From assembly GCA_008704415.1 (NCBI GenBank), contig VXIS01000039.1, positions 1 through 64,000 of the forward strand: a stretch of DNA of 64,000 nucleotides, written 5' to 3'. The notes beneath the pieces are model-generated. The model saw only the letters and a list, made by a program, of their open reading frames with translations. It was not told the origin of the DNA and made no database searches. The stretch is from Sphaerosporella brunnea (taxonomy: Eukaryota > Ascomycota > Pezizomycetes > Pezizales > Pyronemataceae). This document shows positions 32,982 through 43,113 of this stretch, piece by piece. Every line of letters starts with the position of its first letter. Positions within the stretch are counted from its first letter, which is position 1. Both the position numbers and the translations under genes were made by a program.

Positions 32982-33370
32982 CTACTCAAACCGAATGTCG
33001 CGGCGCTCTGGGACTGTCCCCAACCATAGATCTAGATTTGGATTTGGATTTTCCTCGTCCCTCTCACTGAGAAGGCTCTGTAGCAGTTGTACCCCGAAGT
33101 TCACCGCAGGGAGGTTTGGCATCAATGCAAGTTGTTGGGCCGAAGCAGCTCCTGCGTCGGAAAGGATCTGAAAGTTCGGTTGAGCCATTCCCCGGAAGTA
33201 TGCTGAATCCGCTGTTGAATATCCTTGATAAAGTCTCCGATAGTGTCGTGTGATATTGCTCGCTGCTGGAAGCTCTGCTCGTTGCTTCTCGAGAGTTGGG
33301 GTTGACCAAGCGAGGGAGGAAACCCAAGCCTCAGACCCGATGACAATTACGCCGTAATTCCTGGGATACT
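32982..33370 (-). pseudogene. possible coding relic
   Basis: On the minus strand one frame is open for about 125 codons without an ATG until late (Met near 33188) and ends at 32982 with LDLWLGTVPERRDIRF. A second overlapping frame (33346-33122) reads a helix-like stretch, DTIGDFIKDIQQRIQH, and has no ATG either. I recognise neither. The mix of two partly protein-like frames suggests a broken or unresolved short gene, or chance. Confidence 0.2.
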
Positions 33371-33381
33371 GCGTGCGTTCC

Positions 33382-33448
33382 GCGTTCCAGCAACTAAAGA
33401 CAGAATCTTACCTTTTGCTTCGCAAAGGTCTTTAGTTGCTGGAAACGC
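33382..33448. repeat. 67-bp inverted repeat / stem-loop
   Basis: Arms GCGTTCCAGCAACTAAAGAC (33382-33401) and its near-perfect complement (33428-33448) flank a 26-nt loop, which itself contains CTTTTGC/GCAAAG. The transcript would fold into a two-tier hairpin. Function unknown. Confidence 0.65.
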
Positions 33449-33509
33449 TTGCGTCCACCTATCACTCGGTCAAAGCTCTAGCCACCACCCTGTGTCAAAG
33501 CCTCGAAGA

Positions 33510-33946
33510 TAGAGCTGGGTGGGAAACCGTAGGTAAACAACCTCCGACGGGGTTGACAACCGCGCTACAGCAAAAATCGGTTGGCAACCGCACGGTCATG
33601 TGCTTTTAGTAATACACACGAGGCCCGTTTTTTGCTGGGGCGAGTTCTGCTAAAGGAGCCACCGGCATTCTGCTACAATTTGTAAGTACACTGCCTCATC
33701 CATCCAAAAGAACAGCAGTCGTACCTTCTGTATATATATTTTTTTTGTATAGGGAAGCCGCCAGGAGTGTCTCCTAGGGAAGTGGTAGGTGTCGAGTTCT
33801 GCTGGGGAAGCTGTCGAAGGAGAGAAATTGTGCGGGTGAGCAGAACCATTCACAGGCCGGCACTCGTCGGTGGTGTAGCTGTGGCCCGTCCACGGATCTC
33901 GCGTGGAGGTTGGCAACCGTTCTTGGCAGTTTCCCACCCAGCTCTA
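33510..33946. mobile_element. 437-bp MITE-like element with 18-bp terminal inverted repeats
   Basis: The termini TAGAGCTGGGTGGGAAAC (33510-33527) and its exact complement (33929-33946) are perfect inverted repeats. Similarity continues more loosely inward (CAACCTCC next to both ends). Both ends carry TA outermost, so a TA target duplication, as made by Tc1/mariner/pogo transposases, fits. There is no transposase frame inside. The element also has two copies of CGAGTTCTGCT and two of GGTTGGCAACCG. It is a non-autonomous element and its right end lies 88 bp before the elp3 start codon. Confidence 0.65.
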
Positions 33947-34034
33947 GTCAGAAACGCGAAGTAGACCTTTTCTCATTATTCGCCCCACCAATTAACGCCA
34001 ACGCCCCCATCACCGAACATCACCCAGAGCAACA

Positions 34035-35818
34035 ATGGCACGAACATCGACCACTCCGGTGCTGTCCTCCAAGAACAGCAAGAAAAGTGCACGGGCGCCC
34101 GAACGGGAGCGGTTTATGCAAGCTTGCGCAGAGATCGCACACCAGCTGATCAGCGAGCACGAGTCGGGCAATTCCAAAGTTACAAACCTGAACCAGCTGC
34201 GGGGACAAGTGTCGAAGAAATACAGGCTCAGCACGATTCCGTCGTTGACGGTGATCATGGCGGCGATACCGGAGCACTACAAGAAGTATATAAACTGGCG
34301 ATTGATCCAGAAGCCCGTCCGGACCAGCTCCGGAATCGCCGTCGTCGCCGTCATGTGTAAACCCCACCGATGCCCACATATCGCTTACACCGGAAACATC
34401 TGTGTCTACTGCCCCGGCGGCCCGGACTCGGATTTTGAATACAGCACCCAATCTTACACCGGGTACGAACCTACTAGTATGCGTGCCATCCGCGCACGTT
34501 ATGATCCCTTCGAGCAGGCTCGAGGACGAGTGGATCAGCTGCGGCAGCTAGGTCACAGCGTCGACAAAGTAGAGTACATCATAATGGGCGGCACCTTCAT
34601 GTCCCTGCCAGAGAGCTATCGGGACTGGTTCATCTCCTCCCTGCACAACGCTCTATCCGGGTACACCGCCGAAAACGTCGACGAAGCCGTAGCACTAGCC
34701 GAGCAATCGCAGACCAAATGCGTCGGCATAACCATCGAAACCCGACCGGACTACTGTCTTGACCAGCACCTAAGCAGCATGCTGCGGTACGGGTGTACCC
34801 GTCTTGAGATCGGCGTGCAAAGTCTGTACGAGGACGTAGCCCGCGACACTAACCGTGGGCACACCGTCAAAGCCGTGTGCGAGTCCTTCCGGCTGGCCAA
34901 GGACGCCGGCTACAAAGTCGTCTCACACATGATGCCAGATCTCCCTAACGTAGGCATGGAGCGGGACCTGGATCAATTCAAAGAATACTTCGAGAACCCA
35001 GACTTCCGTACCGACGGACTCAAGATCTACCCCACCCTCGTGATTCGCGGAACGGGACTTTACGAGCTCTGGCGAACGGGCAGATACAAGAACTACACCC
35101 CAAACGCGCTGATAGACCTGGTGGCGCGCATCCTAGCCCTGATCCCGCCATGGACCAGAATCTACCGCGTGCAGCGCGACATTCCCATGCCGCTCGTCAC
35201 CGCCGGCGTCGAAAACGGCAACCTCCGCGAACTCGCCCTCTCGCGGATGAAAGACTTCGGCACCACATGCCGCGACGTGCGTACCCGCGAAGTCGGCATC
35301 CAAGAAGTCAAAAACAAAGTCCGCCCAGACCAGATCGAGTTCTTGCGAAGAGACTACACTGCCAACAACGGCTGGGAAACCTTCTTGAGCTATGAAGACC
35401 CCAAACAGGATATTCTGATCGGCCTCCTCCGCTTGAGGAAGTGCTCGGATCGCACATTCAGACCCGAGTTGACCGCCCAGCCCACCAGTTTGGTCCGTGA
35501 GCTGCACGTTTATGGCTCCGCGGTGCCCGTGCATAGCCGCAATCCAAGGAAGTATCAGCACCAGGGATACGGAACCCTTCTCATGGAGGCGGCGGAGAGG
35601 ATCGCAAAGTATGAGCATGGGAGTAAGAAGATCTCTGTGTAAGCACCCCGAATTCTTCCCACTTGATTCAAAACTGATGATATGGGGTTTTTAGCATCTC
35701 TGGTGTGGGAGTGAGGAATTACTATGCTAAGCTTGGATATTGGCTGGATGGTCCTTATATGAGCAAGTGGTTGACGGATGATGATGATGACTATGAGAGG
35801 TCGGATGATGAGGACTGA
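34035..35818 (+). CDS. elp3: Elongator catalytic subunit Elp3
   Basis: Two exons (34035-35638 and 35695-35818) encode 575 aa, the normal length. The radical-SAM iron-sulphur cluster cysteines are present in the Elp3 spacing CX4CX9CX2C (Cys108, 113, 123, 126), followed by [11 protein letters not shown] and the SAM-domain signature [14 protein letters not shown]. The C-terminal GNAT domain carries [15 protein letters not shown] and, after the intron, [14 protein letters not shown]. Elp3 modifies wobble uridines of tRNA (mcm5/ncm5 pathway) within Elongator. The C-terminus is acidic ([14 protein letters not shown]). A MITE-like element lies just upstream, so its promoter is probably very short or partly inside the element. 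Confidence 0.95.
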
Positions 35819-36413
35819 ATTGTTTGGGAATGCAATTGTGAAATTGGATCCTCTGTCAGAGGATGTCCGTAATTGAGAACCGTAGTAGCCAAAGTGGATC
35901 TAGATCTGCCCACTGCAATTGCGAGCAAACTTATGGACTATGGCCTAGGTGTTGTGTATGAGGCCATCAATCACCAAAAGCTCGCATCACAAACAACGCA
36001 CGGAGCAGTACACGAAGCCATTCTATCATTTGCAATCCCATACTGGTCGGAGCAGACAAGTAAACCACGTACACTAAAGAAAAGAAAGAAAAGAAAAGAA
36101 AAACCCAAGTAAGTCATCAACCAGCCCACCAAATCCGGCAATTAGTGTGGCAGAAGTACAATGAAAGAAACTCAAAACCCCCAAACAAAAAAAAAAAAAA
36201 AAAAAAAAAAAAAAACAATCCCTAATGATAATATTAGGACACAAGTTTAACATCCATGGTCAAAAACCGGCCGAGTCGCCGATTGTGCGTTCACAACAAA
36301 TGCTAACCCAAACCACAAAGAACAGAGAAAATTCTCCATGTCTCAAATCCTACCCAGCCACCGTTGCAACAACTACAAAAAAAGGGCGCGAATCGCCGGC
36401 ATTTTTGTTGGAT
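35819..36413. other. convergent 3' spacer with A29 run
   Basis: Between the stop codons of elp3 and the SNF2 gene. It contains a run of 29 adenines (36187-36215) and an A/G-rich purine stretch near 36075-36108. No gene seen. Confidence 0.45.
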
Positions 36414-39400
36414 CTAATCCGAATCATCGGGGCTCTCAGCGCGATCCGGGGTGCCAGTTGTCTGGTTCTTGACTTTCAGCCGGATGTGGAGAGTCTCGGC
36501 GGCGGGGGTTCCAGTGCTGGAAACCATGCCGGTCGACGTTCCATCTCCGTTGTTACCTATACCCATCGAGTCCAAACGCCCCTTTTCCTCCTCATAGCGT
36601 TTGTCAAATTCGGCCTACAGTCGAATTAGTTTTATGCAAGACAGGTGGTCGGGTGAAGATAGACTCACCTCCATAGCGTTCGCGTTCTCGTAAACCTCAG
36701 AGGTTTCCTCGTTGTAGATACGAGCATTGTCGAACATCAACTTGAAGTCGGCACGGAACTGCTCAAGAGTGGTGTAGTCGCCGCTGTTGATGCGCTTCTT
36801 GATCTCCTTGAAGCTGATCGGCTGCTTGATAATGTGGTAGTAGTCAGGCAGAAGCTTCTTGCTAGGGAGCTTCTGGAAAAGCTCTGATCGCAATTTGCCA
36901 GTGCCCGGCTCCTCCATGGCTCTGACTGCCTCGACAATCGTCTCGCAAGCGTTCTGCAACAGGGCGCGGTTTCCAGGAGAGAGGCCGTCAGATGGAACGT
37001 ACTCTCCCTTGACACGTTGACGCTTGCGCGACTGTTTATCCATTAGAATAGGTACGGCCTCGTGGTGGGGGTTTGGGGGGGGGGGGGGCGAGTTGGTGTC
37101 TACCTTGGGAGTTGCCGCAGCGGCTTCCTCGAGTTCTTCCAGACGACGCTTCTCGGCGTTGGACTTCCTACCACGCTTGCGCTTCACGGCTGTAGGAGGC
37201 TCCTCAGGACTCTCCGCGGCAGGCGAGCTGTCGTTATAGCCAGAGCCACTACGCTTGGCCTTATTGATTTGGCGACGTTCGATGCGAGCACGTTTGCGGT
37301 TAACTGCGTCCTCCACCGTGTCCTCATCATTGTCGATCGCATCCAGCCACTGCTCTTCAGTCAATCCATCGTCATAGCTGGTGACCTTCCGCTCACGAGC
37401 ACCACGGCCAACAGGCCCAGTCGGCTCCTCAGCGGGAAGAACATCCTCCTGGAGATAGATTTCGGGTAGCTCCGCCTCTGTGTAAAGCCGAGAAGTTGTG
37501 CCATTAACACCGTACACGGGATCCGCATCCCTCTCTTTGTCGATACGCTTGAATAGCACTAACTCATCGTCGTTTCGGGCGCAGATTTCATTGAGTTCGT
37601 CGTCGTCTAGCTCCTCGTTGTCACCGGCCTCTTTCTCTTCGGCTTCCAACATGACCCTCAAGAGAGCATCACGTTCCTCGTTAGTCGACTTGTTGTCGAA
37701 TTTACCGGCCTGAATGACCTTTCCATCGATGTCCAGTTTGTACTGGGCGCGCTCCAGAATGCGCTCTTCCACCGAGTTCGACGTTATCAGTCTCAAGATT
37801 CGGACCTCGTTCTTCTGACCAATACGATGGGCACGATCCTGGGCCTGCAAATCCTGGTGAGGGTTCCAATCGGAGTCGTAGATGATGACAGTATCGGCAG
37901 ACTGCAAGTTCAGCCCCAAGCCTCCAGCACGGGTAGACAACAAGAAGATGAAGTAATTCGAGTCAGGAGCGTTAAACTGCTTGAGCAACTCTGAACGGTC
38001 ATCGGCTTTGGTGCTGCCATCCAGACGCAGGTACTTGTATCCACGGAGGTGAAGGAAATCCTCCATGATATTCATGATTTGCGTCATCTGGAAGAAGATC
38101 AAAACCTGTGGAAAATTTAGCGAATAGTTAGACTTTTGGGATGCGCTATAGACTGACCTTGTGGTTCGACCTGAAAAACTTGGGCAACAGTCGATCAAGA
38201 AGTTCGAATTTACCAGCAGTTCGCCAAAGAGAATCGTTATTAATCTTTGTGGGATTGACGGCGTTCTCAACCTCCTCGAAGACAAAAGGATGGTTGCAAA
38301 GCTTCCGGAGCTGCATGATCATATTCGACAACCCCTTGACACCTAGCTTGCCACCCTTATCCTCGTTGTTGACGTACAGTATGCCGTTGTTCATCATTTG
38401 GGTGTACAGTTTGGCCTGCAAAGCCGAAAGCCTACACTTGACGACCTTTTCCACCTTGTCAGGCAATTCCGCTTCGACATCCTTTTTGAGACGACGGAGC
38501 AAGAATGGCCGCAAAACCTTATGCAATCGGCGAATGACCAGCAACGCCTCTTCTTCAGTAAGCTCCATTTTATCTTGACCTCCGGTGTTCGCGAACGGAG
38601 TATTAAACCATTCATCAAAACTCTTGACTGATTTGAAGATGTTCGGAAGAACAAAGTTGAGAAGAGACCATAACTCAGGCAAGTTGTTCTGCAATGGCGT
38701 TCCTGTCAAGATCAAACGGTAACGGCATGAGTAGTAAGTCGTGAGCGTAGCGCTAAGCTTTGACTGGGAGTTTTTCATACGGTGACCCTCATCGATGATC
38801 ATGTAGTTCCACTTGACTTTACTCAGAATAGGACGATCCTTAATAATGTATTCGTAGGTGGTCAAAAGAACTTGCCAGTTACCGTACTTGATCTGGTTTT
38901 GCTGGCCCTTTCGAACCGTCGGAGGGCCCTTGTAGACAATTTTGCCAACCGACGGCGCCCACTTTTCGAATTCCATCGTCCAGTTCGTCAAGGTACTCAA
39001 CGGAACAATAACCAAGAACGGCCCGTTTTGGTTCTTCCTCTCGATAAGGTGAGTAACTAGTGAGATGGTCTGGATTGTCTTTCCGAGGCCCATCTCGTCC
39101 GCAAGGATTCCATTCAAGTTGTTGTTGTACAACGAGATCATCCACTGCAGACCCTTAAGCTGGTATTCCTTGAGAGTACCACCCGACAAGATTGTGGGCT
39201 GTTCCTTGATCTCTTCCTTGATACGATGAGCAACATTGAAATAGTCGACCTTTCCGTCTTCCTCGGCGTCAGATTCTTCGGGGGGCGGCAGGTAACCATC
39301 GTTCTGGCCATACATTTTGACGGCTTCTCGCTGCTGTTCCCTGACACTAGCAGCCAGAGATTCGAGGAAGGAGTCGGTTTGCTTCAGCAGATGGGTGATT

Positions 39401-40937
39401 CGAGTGTTCTTGGCTTGACCAAGCAGCTTCAGATAAGCCTCCTCGTCGTTAGCCTTCAAGGCTTGCAGACGTTGCTTAGCCATGCGCTCCATTCTCTTCT
39501 GCTCTTCCTTCTCCATGAATTGATGGTGCTGTAACATCAGTCGACCAAGCTTCTGAGTCTTCATCTCCTTTGCTCTTGCTACAGCCTTGATCTCCTGGCC
39601 GTGCGTGATGATACTCTGGATATGTTCGACGTGTTTCCGACGCTCTTTTGCTTCACGTTGATCACGTTGCTGCTTCTCGAGTTTCTCCGTTATGCGAGCT
39701 TCACGCAGGGACTGCTTTTTCATACGCCGGAACATAGCACGATTAGTGGTCGCGGCAAGGTTGTCTGCGTGAACCATTCGATTGACCAGCTCCTGACGCA
39801 TGGCTTTCTGCTTGGGCAAAAGGCACAGGGACTTGTACTCGATCAGAGCCTTAAGCTTAAGTTTGTCGTCGAGAAGATCCAGACCCTTGCTGGCGTGGTA
39901 CTCAGCAAGGTTGCTGGGTAAGTTCTCGAGTTCCATTTTTCGTGCATTGATCCTGTTGTACTTGACGCGCTCACGCTCTTCCTGTAGATGTGCAACATCA
40001 ACACCCGTTGGCATGATACTGGGGATCATGAGTCGTTTTTCGCGCGAGCCATGATCATGGTAGGAGATGAAGGCCTGGAGATGTTCCCAGGGCGACGTGA
40101 AGGCTTCTAAGCCTGCGCGCGCACGCTTTGCGGCATCTTCCTTGGCAAGTCCGTCAATAGCGGCGCTCACAGCGGCAACGGTAGAAGCTTGAGGGCCAGG
40201 CTTCGGAGGGTAGAGGAAGGCAGCTTGAACGCTCGCAGGCACAGTCTTATTGCGCGTGATGAACTTGAAGGCCATGATCTGACTCCTCAAAACCACAAGC
40301 TGGTCGGGCGTAAAGCTAGAGCTGGGTGAGCTCATCGGCTGAGGCATACTCGACGCCTGAACTGCGCTGTTCGAGGAAGCGTCGCCCAACGGGCGCTGCT
40401 TCGGCGATCCCGGAGCATTGTAGCCTTGTGGAGGGGCGGGTCGCGAGTTATGCATCCGACCTGAGATATCATAACAATCAGAACGGGTAACAATCAAACG
40501 TGAGTCGAAGGTCACGAACCGTTGGTCTGGGAAGTAGATCCAGGCGCGCCGCCAGCACCCCCAGCACCACCGCTACGATCGGCGGCGGCCTGCTGATGTG
40601 CAGCCGTTGTTCGCGACTGGAACATCTTGAGATAGTGGGTGAGCTGGGCGAACTCGGGATTTGTCTCATTCGCACCCTGCTCTTTGAGAGTGCGCCATTT
40701 CTGTTGAACTGTGTAAGTTCGAGTTTAACTCTAATTAACAGAAGGGGTGGAGGATAGGCGATGGGTTTGTATTCGGGGCACCGTGACGATGATGAGAGGA
40801 AGGGTATTTTCTATTTTCTATTTTTTTTTTTTTTTCTTTGCAAGGCCACGTACCTGGTAGACAGATTGGACCTGTTCCTTCGAAATGCCACCGGGCATTG
40901 GCTGCGGCATTGGGCCGCCGTTGGAGAGTGAGTTCAT
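36414..40937 (-). CDS. SWI/SNF-RSC type chromatin-remodelling ATPase (Snf2/Sth1)
   Basis: Five exons (40937-40854, 40700-40520, 40460-38158, 38105-36669, 36614-36414), 1401 aa. Order of domains: QLQ-type motif FTPDQLVVLRSQIMAFKFI (about 138-174); HSA region rich in Arg/Lys/Glu (about 345-415); SNF2 ATPase with DEMGLGKT (Lys549 region) and DEGH (645-648); helicase C-lobe with LSTRAGGLGLNLQSADTVI and QAQDRAHRIGQ; SnAC-like segment; and a C-terminal bromodomain (PDYYHIIKQPISFKEIKKRI). This is the core of SWI/SNF or RSC, which slides and evicts nucleosomes. The length and short N-terminus favour the Sth1/Snf21 branch, but I cannot separate the two by eye. A 14-C run in the coding strand (37075-37088) encodes a Pro stretch. 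Confidence 0.92.
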
Positions 40938-41743
40938 TAGGGTCGTCTCTCCACCCGACACCACTTAGGCGGAGCGTGGACGGGGAGGTTGGGAAGAGTG
41001 GCGGGCGCGGGTGATGGTGGTGGTGGTGGGGGGATGAGAAAAGGCGGCAGCCGCGAGGTTCAACGCGCGCGTCGATCGGAGGAGGTTCGTGTTCCGTTTC
41101 GTTGCGGGAGGTTCGGTCGCGCGTTATTGTGTGGGTTGAGTTGGGGGTTGGTAAAGTTGTGGTGTGAGCGAGGAGTCGGCTAGGCAGCGGCGAAGTTTGC
41201 GCGAGGAGCTTAGTAATCGCAGGCGTGTGTGTGTTTTTTTTTTTTTCTGGAAACGTTGGGTTTGCTGAACGGAAAGGTCGGTTTGCAGCGAGGGTTTGTT
41301 GAATTCGAAAACGTCGTTCCTGCGTTCTCGATGTTCGCTCTCGAGGCGAGAGGTCTGGCCACAAAGACACAAGGACGAGTGCTCGCTCTCTTTTGCCTCC
41401 GCATCCGGGCTGGCGTCGTTTACATAAGCACAGCACCGCTCGCCTCCATCAACGCAGCCCCGTTAAAGAAGGGCTTCGTGACCCCCCAGCTACGCACCAT
41501 CCGGCTGCCATGCAAAGCCTCTGCCGACTTCGCTGTTTGTTAAATCTTCCTGAAGTATCTGTCGCTCCGCCGAGCAGTTTGATACATAAAGCTCGATCAC
41601 CGCTGGCGGTCGATCCCCGTTCGTTTAGAGTTAGACCCCTGGCCAGCCGCTGCAGTGGAGTATCAACCCCGCCAGGAACAATAATCTCTCCCTGCTTCTT
41701 CTTCCTCTTCCATCCCCGCAAACAGAAATCTACATCCGCATTC
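40938..41743. other. divergent promoter region snf2/adenosine kinase
   Basis: 806 bp between divergent start codons, with a T-run near 41234-41246, GC-rich blocks and a pyrimidine-rich leader just before the kinase start. No gene seen. Confidence 0.45.
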
Positions 41744-42947
41744 ATGTCTTCCCCCAAGCTTTTCGTTCTCGGAAACCCTCTCCTTGGTATCGCCGCCGCA
41801 ATTGCACCCAATGTTCATGCTTGAATGCTAACTTTTCACCACCAGACATCCAGGCCACCTGGTACGCTCCATTCATGGGCGCTGCAAACAATCCATTGCT
41901 AATCCCCCGCGCAGTGACAAGGCCATCCTCGAAAAATACCAGCTGAAGGAGAACGATGCCATCCTCGCTGAGGAGAAGCACATGTCCATCTACGAGGACC
42001 TGACTACCAAGTACGAGACTAAGTACCTTGCCGGAGGTGCTGCGCAGAACGCCGCCCGCGGTGCCCAGGTCCGCTTCTCCGCCCGCTACCGTCAGTGAAA
42101 ATCCTAAACCTCGTGCCAGTACATCCTCCCCCCCAACTCGACCGTCTACGTCGGCTGCGTCGGCAACGACAGCAGCGCGCAGCAGCTTCGCGATGCCTGC
42201 AACCGCGAGGGTGTGCGCACTGAGTACCGCGTTGACGAGACGCACCCCACCGGCCGCTGCGGAGTCGTGATTACTGGCCACCACCGCTCCATGGTCACGG
42301 ACCTCGCTGCGGCCAACCACTACAAGCTCGAGCACCTGAAGTCTGCCCCCATCTGGGAGCTGGTGGAGCAGGCGCAAGTGTACTATGTTGGGGGATTCCA
42401 CCTGACGGTGTGCGTTCCCGCGATTCTGGCCTTGGCCGAGCACGCGGCGGAAAAGAACAAGATCTTCACCATGAATCTTTCCGCCCCCTTCCTTCCCCAG
42501 TTCTTCAAGGAGCAGCTCGACGCCTGCGCTCCCTACTGGGACTACCTGATCGGTAACGAGTCTGAGGCCCTTGCCTACGCTGAGTCCCACAACTTGGGCA
42601 CCACCGACATCGCTACCATCGCACAGATTATCGCCGACCTGCCCAAGAAGAACACTGCCCGCCCTCGCGTGGTGGTCATCACCCAAGGCACCGAGCCCAC
42701 CATCGTCGCTACCTCTGGCGAGAAGGAGACCAAGACTTTCCCCGTGCACAAGATCGACCCGGTGAAGATTGTGGACACCAACGGCGCTGGTGATGCGTTC
42801 GCTGGTGGATTCTTGGGCGGTCTCGTCCAGGGCAAGCCCATTGAGACTTGCGTGGACATGGGCCAGTGGTTGGCCCAGCTCAGCATCCAGGAGCTGGGCC
42901 CTGCCTATCCTACCGAGAAGAAGGTGTACGAGGGCCAGAACTACTAG
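41744..42947 (+). CDS. adenosine kinase
   Basis: Four exons (41744-41786, 41846-41861, 41915-42068, 42120-42947) encode 346 aa. Exon 2 is only 16 nt, and the joined start reads LFVLGNPLLDIQATCDKAIL, the PfkB/adenosine kinase substrate motif. AGGAAQNAARGAQ follows, and the C-terminal PfkB signature DTNGAGDAFAGGF (290-302) holds the catalytic Asp296 and the anion hole. It phosphorylates adenosine to AMP, salvaging purine and removing adenosine that would block S-adenosylhomocysteine hydrolase. Codon usage is strongly biased to C-ending codons, suggesting high expression. A long open frame on the opposite strand is a by-product of that bias. Confidence 0.94.
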
Positions 42948-43113
42948 ATACCTAGCATATTAGGGGAGGGAATTGTCGTTCAACACTTAATGATATAAAT
43001 GCATGGGTCATCGGAGTCTTGTAACTGCTTTTTTCAACAAAAGTTCAAGGAATATATAAGTTTTGCGCTCATTCAGTCCGGCATCATAGTGATAACCCAG
43101 GCGCTTGTTTCGT

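Larger units (their letters stand above)
32210..34034. other. repeat-bearing spacer between ypk9 and elp3
   Basis: Divergent spacer of 1.8 kb. It contains small hairpins near 32749-32785 (GGGAGCC/GGCTCCC and CTTGCC/GGCAAG), an open but startless frame on the minus strand (32982-33370), a 67-bp stem-loop (33382-33448) and a MITE-like element (33510-33946). The promoters of both flanking genes must lie within it. Confidence 0.5.

Noticed and set aside
36187..36215. A29 run as the tail of a retroposed gene
   Set aside because: The sequence next to it shows no coding remnant or target duplication. It is more simply a slippage tract in a 3' spacer.
41742..42749. 335-codon open frame on the minus strand
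   Set aside because: It is antisense to adenosine kinase, whose C-biased third positions keep the opposite strand open. It has low-complexity Val/Gly/Leu content and no family motif.
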